Shown: piece by piece, positions 1 through 5,687 of the stretch
How the letters are laid out: each line of letters opens with the position of its first letter
Position numbering within the stretch: position 1 is the stretch's first letter
Origin: Sulfurovum sp. bin170
Lineage (GTDB): Bacteria; Campylobacterota; Campylobacteria; Campylobacterales; Sulfurovaceae
Assembly: GCF_010892395.1 (NCBI RefSeq)
Contig: NZ_JAACKB010000222.1
Span: 1 to 6,517, forward strand
Reading direction: 5' to 3'
DNA: 6,517 nucleotides
Notes under the pieces: generated by a model
Seen by the model: the letters and a program-made list of their open reading frames with translations, nothing else
Database searches by the model: none
What the model was told of the DNA's origin: nothing
Position numbers and translations under genes: made by a program

Positions 1-29
1 TATTAGATATTGATTTTTAACTAAAAAAT

Positions 30-35
30 GAGGAG
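30..35 (+). promoter_or_regulatory. Ribosome-binding site of the response-regulator gene
   Basis: GAGGAG lies five bases before the ATG at 41. This is a strong Shine-Dalgarno match at good spacing and fixes that start. The 40 bases upstream are too short and AT-rich to place a promoter with confidence. Confidence 0.8.
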
Positions 36-40
36 TTAAA

Positions 41-736
41 ATGAATAATTTAAAAATTTCATCACTATTGTTGGTAGGAGATTCTAAAGAGAGAGAATAT
101 TTTGAAAACTATTTCAATAAGATAGAATTGGTTTGTAGTAACCGTGAGGCTCTATCTTCTTATCATAAAAACTCATTTTCTGCTATTTTTTTAAATTGTG
201 GCTTAAATGAGTTAGAGTATAGTGCATTTAATATTAGTAAAAAAATTAGAGAAAATGATACTCGAACAGTTATTGTTATACTTGCCGATAGCCTAGATAA
301 TGATAGATTGAAAAAAGTACTGCCTCTACATCTATCAGGATGTATTGAGAGACCATTTAATCGGAGTCAGGTTGAAGATGTACTCTCTAATGTTGAAAAA
401 GATTTAGAGTTTTTATCTACAGATATAACCAAACTAAAGGATGGTTACCACTTTTGTACTAATCAGCAGATATTTTATGATTCTCTTCATTGTGAGATTA
501 AGCTAACCAAAAATGAGCTTAAGCTATTGAACATATTGTTAAGAGTAAAAGATAATATTATCACAGAAGAGTCTATTGCTAGTGAAATTTGGGAGGAGGA
601 GATGTGGAATCATAACTCTGATGAGATAAATTATACAAGTCGACTCAAAAATCTACTCTACAATCTCAGAAAAAAATTACCAAAAGATAGTATCTCAAAT
701 AGCTATAAATTGGGATACAAACTAATCTACTCTTGA
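41..736 (+). CDS. OmpR/PhoB-type winged-helix regulator with a degenerate receiver domain
   Basis: Probable cytoplasmic transcription regulator of 231 aa, the usual length for the OmpR/PhoB family. Residues about 6-120 look like a receiver domain: a hydrophobic first strand (SSLLLVGD, 7-14), a third strand AIFL (48-51), and a RPF end of the fifth-strand motif (104-106). Residues about 137-231 look like the winged-helix DNA-binding domain, with LTKNELKLLNILL (155-167), the IASEIW helix (179-184), a recognition-helix region SRLKNLLYNLRKKL (200-213) and a wing ending in YKLGYKLIY. The receiver is atypical. The position of the phosphorylated Asp is Asn52, only one acidic residue (Asp14) remains of the usual pair, the conserved Thr/Ser seems lost, and the conserved Lys is Arg104. 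Classical phosphorylation is therefore unlikely, and the protein may act constitutively or through another signal, as known for orphan OmpR-type regulators such as HP1043 of Helicobacter. No histidine kinase is in the window. Targets are unknown. Confidence 0.88.
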   Translation: MNNLKISSLLLVGDSKEREYFENYFNKIELVCSNREALSSYHKNSFSAIFLNCGLNELEYSAFNISKKIRENDTRTVIVILADSLDNDRLKKVLPLHLSGCIERPFNRSQVEDVLSNVEKDLEFLSTDITKLKDGYHFCTNQQIFYDSLHCEIKLTKNELKLLNILLRVKDNIITEESIASEIWEEEMWNHNSDEINYTSRLKNLLYNLRKKLPKDSISNSYKLGYKLIYS

Positions 737-758
737 AAAAGGTTTCAACTCCTTTTTT
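736..758 (+). terminator. Intrinsic terminator candidate after the regulator gene
   Basis: AAAAAGG (736-742) can pair with CCTTTTT (751-757) around an 8-base loop. The stem starts at the last base of the TGA stop, and the 3' arm doubles as the T-run. The stem is A/T-rich, so strength is doubtful. A second weak stem, ACTAT (772-776) with ATAGT (787-791), runs directly into T's to 796 and may serve as a back-up. Confidence 0.5.
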
Positions 759-808
759 ATATCAGCATAAGACTATTGAATTTAGGATAGTTTTTTAATT
801 AAAAATTT

Positions 809-829
809 AGACAAGGGAATCCCTTGTCT
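809..829. terminator. Bidirectional terminator hairpin between convergent genes
   Basis: AGACAAGGG (809-817) pairs perfectly with CCCTTGTCT (821-829) around the 3-base loop AAT. On the minus strand it lies 22 bases after the lsrK stop and is followed by AAATTTTT. On the plus strand a TTTTT run follows six bases later (836-840). It sits between two convergent genes and is the strongest hairpin in that gap, so it most likely ends lsrK transcription and backs up termination of the regulator gene. Confidence 0.7.
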
Positions 830-851
830 CTACTGTTTTTAAATTGAAATA

Positions 852-2414
852 TTATACCCCTGGTGCTTTCCACATTGATGTTGTTAATCCTCTATCGACA
901 AGAGAGAGTTGAGCTTGGTATATCTTCTGCCACTTCTCTTTTATCTCAGCATATTTTTGATGATTTTGCATATCAGGTTCAATCTCTTTTTCCCATTTAA
1001 CTATCTCTTTAGAAGCCTCTGCCACAGAACCATAGAGTCCAGTTGCAACTCCTGCCAACATCGCCCCACCAAGTGCTGTCGCCTCTTTCACCACTGGAAT
1101 TTTCACAGATTTACCTGTCACATCAGCTAATATTTGTGACCACAAAGCTCCCTTACTAGCTCCTCCTGCAAAAGTAATAGTGTCACTATATACCCCTGAA
1201 AACTTAGATATATTCTCCAAATTTATAGCCGATACTATACAAGCATTCTCTTCCAAACTCCTAAACATAGATGCTCTATTGCAGATATTTGGGTCAATGC
1301 TTAGATTGATAAATGATGGACTGGCATGATACCACTTTCCATACTTCATCACATCACTAAATATAGGCATAATCCCATGAGAACCTAGAGGTATCTTTTT
1401 TGCTTTCTCTTCAAGTATAGCATATACATCCTTCCCTCTTTTTTTTGCCTCTATCTTCTCCATATCGCAAAAAGCATCCCTAAACCATCTCATAACAAGT
1501 CCAGAGAAGAAGGTTATCCCCTCTGCTTGTGAGAGACCTGCTATCACATGTGGATTGAGACGGATTCCCATATCCAACGGAGGAGTTACAGATGAGTCGA
1601 TATTGACTACCTGTTGCCAAAAGCTACCACCCAAGATAGCCATTTCACCTCTGTTTACAACGCCAAGACCTGCTGAACCTAGCTGAACATCGCCACCACC
1701 CATAACAACTAGTGTGCCTTGTTCCAAACCACTATGCATACTAGCCTGTACCGTCACCTCACCAATCGGCTCTGACGGCTCATATACTTTTGGAAAAATA
1801 TCACTCTTTAGTCCTACTTTTTGGGCTTGATGAGAAGCCCAATCTCTATTTTTTAGAGAAAATATACCTGTAGTTCCAGCATTTGATGGCTCTGTTGCAA
1901 TAACACCCGATAGTTTTGCCAATATCCAATCACTAATCATTGAGATTTTATCAATTTTTTCATAGATTTCAGGTCGATTATTTTTTATCCAAAGAAGCCT
2001 CGGCAATGCTCCAAGAGCAAAGGTCTGTCCAGACTCTTGATAGAACTGCTCCTCTATCCCTACAAAATTCTCTTTTAGTTCTCTAACCTCTTTGAACGCT
2101 CTCGCATCTACATTTGCCACACCCCAAAGCTCGTGTCCGAACTTGTCATAGAGAACAATACCCTCTCTCATGCTAGAAGCCGTGATGGCTTTTATATCTG
2201 TAGTCTCTATATCTGCACCTGCCACAGCTCTTTTGATACACCTACAGACCAAACCCCAATTGGTTCTAAAGTCAAAGTTCATAGAGTTATCTACATCCTC
2301 TTCATGAGAATGTTCCCACTCCTCTTGCCCTACTCCTCTTTGGTTGCCAAGCTCATCAAATATAACTGCTCGTACACTTCCTGTTCCTGCGTCTATGGTC
2401 ATTAAGTAGCTCAT
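852..2414 (-). CDS. lsrK: Autoinducer-2 kinase LsrK (FGGY carbohydrate kinase)
   Basis: Cytoplasmic kinase that phosphorylates the quorum-sensing molecule AI-2 (4,5-dihydroxy-2,3-pentanedione, DPD) with ATP, trapping it in the cell. It is 520 aa, close to E. coli LsrK. The nucleotide-binding phosphate-1 motif DAGTGSVRAVIFD is at 8-20. GGGDVQLG (239-246) carries the probable catalytic base Asp242. The Gly-rich motif FAGGASKGALWSQILAD is at 415-431. As I recall it, the E. coli enzyme shares long, nearly identical stretches, including ASSMREGIVLY, PSNAGTTG, GGSFWQQVVN, MRWFRDAF, YHASPSFINLSIDP, KIPVVKEATALG and the end LTTSMWKAPG; this separates it from xylulo-, rhamnulo- or glycerol kinases. 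The ATG at 2414 has AGGA (2425-2422) seven bases upstream and lacks the short N-terminal extension of the E. coli protein. It is second in a two-gene unit behind a class II aldolase. None of lsrACDB, lsrF, lsrG or lsrR is visible, so uptake and the fate of phospho-AI-2 are unexplained here. Confidence 0.93.
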   Translation of the reverse strand: MSYLMTIDAGTGSVRAVIFDELGNQRGVGQEEWEHSHEEDVDNSMNFDFRTNWGLVCRCIKRAVAGADIETTDIKAITASSMREGIVLYDKFGHELWGVANVDARAFKEVRELKENFVGIEEQFYQESGQTFALGALPRLLWIKNNRPEIYEKIDKISMISDWILAKLSGVIATEPSNAGTTGIFSLKNRDWASHQAQKVGLKSDIFPKVYEPSEPIGEVTVQASMHSGLEQGTLVVMGGGDVQLGSAGLGVVNRGEMAILGGSFWQQVVNIDSSVTPPLDMGIRLNPHVIAGLSQAEGITFFSGLVMRWFRDAFCDMEKIEAKKRGKDVYAILEEKAKKIPLGSHGIMPIFSDVMKYGKWYHASPSFINLSIDPNICNRASMFRSLEENACIVSAINLENISKFSGVYSDTITFAGGASKGALWSQILADVTGKSVKIPVVKEATALGGAMLAGVATGLYGSVAEASKEIVKWEKEIEPDMQNHQKYAEIKEKWQKIYQAQLSLVDRGLTTSMWKAPGV

Positions 2415-2434
2415 AATTTTTTCCTGTTTTTTTT

Positions 2435-2451
2435 GTTCGATTTCATCGAAC
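2435..2451 (-). other. Perfect intercistronic hairpin between aldolase and lsrK
   Basis: Read on the minus strand, GTTCGAT, loop GAA, ATCGAAC follows directly after the aldolase TAG stop. It is followed by eight A's and then the AGGA ribosome-binding site of lsrK. The 7-bp stem is perfect. Because A's rather than T's follow in the direction of transcription, it does not look like an intrinsic terminator for this operon. It could protect the upstream mRNA from 3' exonucleases or set the relative output of the two genes; that role is inference. Confidence 0.6.
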
Positions 2452-3582
2452 CTACTTTAGTTTCATCTGTTCTAGTTCCCAGTACTCCATGTAGAAACTC
2501 TGCTCTTCGTTGATGCTTTTGTATCCACCTAGTTTTTTGGCGTTTATCATAGCTTTCATCGTGTGGTTGTTTATATCCTCTATAATAGAAGCTTCTTTTT
2601 CATCTTTGCCAAAACTTATCGTTCCAAAATCTCGTAGCACTGCCCAATTCGGAGCTGGATTTAGCATAATCTCACTATCAATATAGTGCCGTTCAAAATA
2701 GTCATGATAGGCTTTAATATAGTTATTTAACTCTTTTTCGTAATCATCTTCAAAAATAATAGGTACTCTCTTGGTTCTGATAATATGTTCAGGAGTTAAA
2801 ACACCCTGCTGAGAGAGTGTCATATCCTCTTTGGTAGCAAACTGTTTGGCAATCTTTGATTGGTTGACTTTTAGCGTCACCTCATACCCTTTTGCTTCTG
2901 AGATAAGTTCTTGAATCTTATTGAGGTCATGAGTTTTTTGCTTTTTTGCTTTTCTAATATATCTCTCTGCTAGATTCACTGCATCTATCATATTATCATA
3001 ACTCTCTTTGGCATCATTTGCAAAAGTAAAGATACCATGATTGTGCAAGATAATCCCTTTTATATTCTCCCACTCTATCCCATCAGTCATATTGTAGACT
3101 ATCTTTGCCAACAAAAATCCAGGCATAACATAAGGAATAATCAAATAGCCTTCATAGATCTCTTCGATTAACTCCTCTCCTCTATTTGTATTAGATATAG
3201 TCACCATAGCATCAGCATGTGTATGGTCAACAAATTTATAGGGAATCAGAGCATGGAGTATCGCCTCTACAGAGGGATTGGGAGCAGACTTATCTATCAG
3301 AGCCTCTTTTTGATACTTGACCATATCACTATCGCTCAGTCGTTCATGCTCTAAGAGCATTATGAGGTCTATAGTCTTAGTAGGAGAGAATCCCTCTTTT
3401 TCTATAGTAGCCAAATCCCAACCACTACCTTTGACATATAGAGTACCCCCTATCTTTACAGAGGTGTTACCTCCACCATGCAAAACCAAACTATCATCAC
3501 TGCCCAAAAGCCTTGATGTATAGACTCTCAACTCTAAATCATCTAATTTTTTCGTTTTCTTTGTATTGTATAAATTTTTCAT
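2452..3582 (-). CDS. Class II (zinc) aldolase/adducin family protein, rhamnulose-1-phosphate-aldolase-like
   Basis: A metal-dependent aldolase fold of 376 aa. Class II sugar-phosphate aldolases split phosphorylated ketoses into DHAP and an aldehyde in the cytoplasm. Visible motifs are the phosphate-binding GGGNTSVK (36-43) and KGSG (51-54), PSVEAILH (103-110) with the likely catalytic/metal Glu106, the zinc ligands HTH (120-122), and LHNHG (179-183) with the third His at 182. From memory, the sequence best resembles the N-terminal half of the long bifunctional rhamnulose-1-phosphate aldolase/dehydrogenase proteins (YuxG/RhaD type), including the N-terminal NLYN and the final YWELEQ stretch. 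It stops exactly where those proteins enter their short-chain dehydrogenase domain. The N-terminal similarity supports the ATG at 3582, although no Shine-Dalgarno precedes it. It lies 37 bases upstream of lsrK, so the true substrate may be phospho-AI-2-derived, a deoxypentulose or a deoxyhexulose phosphate; I cannot decide. Family certain, substrate open. Confidence 0.88.
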   Translation of the reverse strand: MKNLYNTKKTKKLDDLELRVYTSRLLGSDDSLVLHGGGNTSVKIGGTLYVKGSGWDLATIEKEGFSPTKTIDLIMLLEHERLSDSDMVKYQKEALIDKSAPNPSVEAILHALIPYKFVDHTHADAMVTISNTNRGEELIEEIYEGYLIIPYVMPGFLLAKIVYNMTDGIEWENIKGIILHNHGIFTFANDAKESYDNMIDAVNLAERYIRKAKKQKTHDLNKIQELISEAKGYEVTLKVNQSKIAKQFATKEDMTLSQQGVLTPEHIIRTKRVPIIFEDDYEKELNNYIKAYHDYFERHYIDSEIMLNPAPNWAVLRDFGTISFGKDEKEASIIEDINNHTMKAMINAKKLGGYKSINEEQSFYMEYWELEQMKLK

Positions 3583-3588
3583 AGGCGA

Positions 3589-3594
3589 ATTGTA
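3589..3594 (-). promoter_or_regulatory. Candidate -10 box for the aldolase-lsrK unit (leaderless start)
   Basis: On the minus strand TACAAT ends six bases before the aldolase ATG (TACAAT, TCGCCT, ATG). It is a five-of-six match to TATAAT. No clear -35 box is seen, only A/T-rich DNA including TTTTTTATATAA upstream, as expected for the vegetative sigma factor of Campylobacterota. Transcription would begin at or within a few bases of the ATG, so no ribosome-binding site would be on the mRNA, and none is present in the sequence. The 51-base gap after xseA otherwise holds only a weak inverted repeat (ACTTAT/ATAAGT). Confidence 0.5.
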
Positions 3595-3633
3595 CCACTT
3601 ACTTATATAAAAAATAGAATAAGTTAGAATATA

Positions 3634-4812
3634 TTATAAAGCTTCGACCTCAACTCTGCTATCTATATCTACAAGTATAAATCTATCACCCTTCTCTATA
3701 GTCGATAGTTTCACTCGTTTACCATTTAAAATAACCTCTGCCCATCCATCTTTCTGTTTTAGTTTTGGGTCATTGAGTTTTAGTTGTTGAGCCAAAAGAG
3801 CTAGTTTAGACTCATATTGTGAAATTTTATACTCTATTATTCGTCCAAACTCATCTTGCAGATTTTCAAACTCTCTCTCCACCAAAGTTATTTTTCTAGA
3901 GACCGATTGTCTCTGCAACTCTTGTGAAAGTGATTTCAGGGCTATCTCTTTGGTTGAGACAATCTGATTAATAGTTCTAACATATCTCTCCTGCATCTCA
4001 GAGAGCGTATAAAGCACCTCATTCTGATCAGACAAAATCATTTCGATGGAAGCCGAAGGAGTAGGAGCCCTCAAATCAGCCACAAAATCACTAATTAAAA
4101 CATCCACCTCATGCCCAACAGCAGAGACCACAAATGTGTCTAGATTAAAAATAGCATCAGCCACAATCTCCTCATTAAAAGCCCATAAATCCTCACGACT
4201 TCCACCACCACGCCCCACAACAATAGCATCCACCCCAAGAGTATCAGCATAAGCCAAAGCCTCTGCAATCTGTGAAGCCGATTTATCACCTTGAACCAGA
4301 GTATCAATCACAGTCACCTCAACAAGTCGCCACCGTTTATCTATAATTTTCAGCATATCTTGCAGACCAGCACTCCCACTAGCCGTTACCAATGCAAGTT
4401 TTTTGATATATTTAGGTTGTGGCTTTTTTCTATTAGGGTCAAAATAACCCTTCTGTTCCAACTTCTCTTTGAGCTGTTCATAAGCCAACTCCAAAGCCCC
4501 TCGCCCAAAAGGTTCAACAGAAACAGTCATAAGCTGATACTCACCACGAGGTGTATAGACAGATATAGAGCCATTTACTATCACATGCTGTCCACGCTCT
4601 AACCTAAATTTCATACGATTTGCATTTGAGCGAAACATTACACACTTGATACTTGATTTTGCATCTTTGATGGAGAAGTAGACATGTCCAGAGTTGTGAT
4701 AGGTTACTGATGATATTTCACCCTCTACTAGGATGTGCATGAATGTTGTCTCTAGTAGGGATTTTATTTTGATGTTTAGAGATGATACGGTCATGGTTGC
4801 GTGATTGTTCAA
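3634..4812 (-). CDS. xseA: Exodeoxyribonuclease VII large subunit
   Basis: Catalytic subunit of exonuclease VII, which with XseB degrades single-stranded DNA from both ends in mismatch repair and DNA-damage processing in the cytoplasm. Domains in order: N-terminal OB-fold for ssDNA (about 8-103; VEGEISSVTYHNSGHVYFSI, 29-48), the exonuclease VII core with LVTASGSAGLQDM (141-153), GRGGGSREDLWAFNEE (200-215), GHEVD (233-237) and RAPTPSASIE (248-257), a helical, probably coiled-coil stretch (about 262-345), and a C-terminal strand domain (GWAEVILNGK to the end). It has 392 aa against about 456 in E. coli; the shorter helical part is usual for Campylobacterota. The chosen start is TTG at 4812, with AGGGAGA eight bases upstream and inside ptuB codons; its TTGA overlaps the ptuB stop. 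An ATG at 4794 (six codons in) is an alternative but lacks a ribosome-binding site. xseB is not in the window. Composition is less AT-rich than in the defence genes just upstream. Confidence 0.95.
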   Translation of the reverse strand: MNNHATMTVSSLNIKIKSLLETTFMHILVEGEISSVTYHNSGHVYFSIKDAKSSIKCVMFRSNANRMKFRLERGQHVIVNGSISVYTPRGEYQLMTVSVEPFGRGALELAYEQLKEKLEQKGYFDPNRKKPQPKYIKKLALVTASGSAGLQDMLKIIDKRWRLVEVTVIDTLVQGDKSASQIAEALAYADTLGVDAIVVGRGGGSREDLWAFNEEIVADAIFNLDTFVVSAVGHEVDVLISDFVADLRAPTPSASIEMILSDQNEVLYTLSEMQERYVRTINQIVSTKEIALKSLSQELQRQSVSRKITLVEREFENLQDEFGRIIEYKISQYESKLALLAQQLKLNDPKLKQKDGWAEVILNGKRVKLSTIEKGDRFILVDIDSRVEVEAL

Positions 4813-5687
4813 GATTTCATTCTCCCTATATTATTTTGATACATTCCCCAAAGGAGCATAATTATCTGTTTATCTTTATCAGTTAAAACATCTATTTGGT
4901 TGAGAAAAATTTGAAAATCGCTATAAATATCTAAACTAACTGCTGAAAACTGCCTATCTATTTTAGATTTATCATAAATTTCTCTAAATGCTAATCCCAT
5001 TAACTTAACCATATTCTCTACACTAAGTTTAGGTTTCATCTGAATTATTGTTTCAAACTTCTCTTTAACTCTATTACTATGGTCTGTTATAATCTCTTCT
5101 CTTAATTCACTTAACTGTTGTCGATTCAGATTGCAAACTTTGATACTGTATTTCACTCTTTCATTATCAGTAACTATGTTACCTTTTTTATCAAAGTGTA
5201 TATCTCTTACAAACTTATCCATTTCAGGATGTAACAGTTTTGGTTTCTCTTTAGAGTTATACTGTTCTAAACTTCTATGAAGTGACTGTAAAGAGTCCAT
5301 ATTTTTATCATAATCAACTCTAATTCCATCTATATCAAAGCAGTTTGATTTGGATATATTGCATATTTTACAAGAGGGCAAGAGATTATCCCAAGCAAAA
5401 GCCAACCAATAATAGGATTTAAAAGAGTCACATCTACTCAAATTGGATGAGTTCTTAGGTCTAAAATGCTCTATCTCTGCATAAGAGTTCCTCAAAGAAG
5501 CTTCACAAAAAGCACATTTATAGTGATAAATTTTCTTTAAACTATTTTTTACAACTTTCTTATTATCATTATATTCTGAGCCTGAACAGTAACTCTTAGC
5601 CTCTATATTTTCATTGAACTTTTTTTGAATCTTCTCACAGTTCAGATGAGTTGGAACAGGCTCACTTCGATACTCATGTTCTCTCAT
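4809..5687 (-). CDS. ptuB: PtuB-type HNH endonuclease (Septu / retron effector)
   Basis: Probable nuclease effector of an anti-phage system, 292 aa from ATG at 5687. It carries a zinc-braced HNH domain: CAFC (58-61), EIEHFRPK (71-78) with the first catalytic His74, DNLLPSCKICN (100-110) with Asn101 and the second Cys pair 106/109, and Lys113 where the last motif residue is expected. The block YYWLAFAWDN in between and the LLHPEMD segment at 151-157 are typical of the TIGR02646 family to which PtuB belongs. The C-terminal 100 residues are helical and unassigned. The start at 5687 (MREHEYRS) has GGAA eight bases upstream and resembles family N-termini; an ATG at 5717 would add ten residues but has a poor ribosome-binding site. 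It overlaps the ATPase gene by 14 bases upstream and xseA by 4 bases downstream. In known systems the ATPase controls the nuclease, which is released or activated on infection. The nuclease target here is unknown. Confidence 0.85.
   Translation of the reverse strand: MREHEYRSEPVPTHLNCEKIQKKFNENIEAKSYCSGSEYNDNKKVVKNSLKKIYHYKCAFCEASLRNSYAEIEHFRPKNSSNLSRCDSFKSYYWLAFAWDNLLPSCKICNISKSNCFDIDGIRVDYDKNMDSLQSLHRSLEQYNSKEKPKLLHPEMDKFVRDIHFDKKGNIVTDNERVKYSIKVCNLNRQQLSELREEIITDHSNRVKEKFETIIQMKPKLSVENMVKLMGLAFREIYDKSKIDRQFSAVSLDIYSDFQIFLNQIDVLTDKDKQIIMLLWGMYQNNIGRMKS
4825..4831 (-). promoter_or_regulatory. Ribosome-binding site of xseA inside the end of ptuB
   Basis: AGGGAGA on the minus strand lies within the last codons of the HNH gene, eight bases before TTG at 4812. 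It decides for the TTG start over the ATG at 4794, and it places initiation of xseA where ribosomes finishing ptuB terminate. Confidence 0.7.

Noticed and set aside
28..39. Mini-ORF ATG AGG AGT TAA in the leader of the regulator gene
   Set aside because: It consists mostly of the ribosome-binding site and has no ribosome-binding site of its own. Most likely chance.
2435..2451. Intrinsic terminator inside the aldolase-lsrK gap
   Set aside because: The T-run lies on the plus strand before the stem. In the transcribed direction the hairpin is followed by A's, so it would not terminate minus-strand RNA.
3606..3628. ACTTAT/ATAAGT inverted repeat after xseA as a terminator
   Set aside because: A six-base A/T-rich stem with a long loop and no T-run after it. 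Too weak to call, and read-through into the aldolase remains possible.
4291..4602. Plus-strand open frame of about 100 codons opposite xseA, and similar ones opposite lsrK, the aldolase and ptuB
   Set aside because: They lie antisense to well-supported genes, have low-complexity Ser/Pro/His-rich translations and no family likeness or ribosome-binding site.
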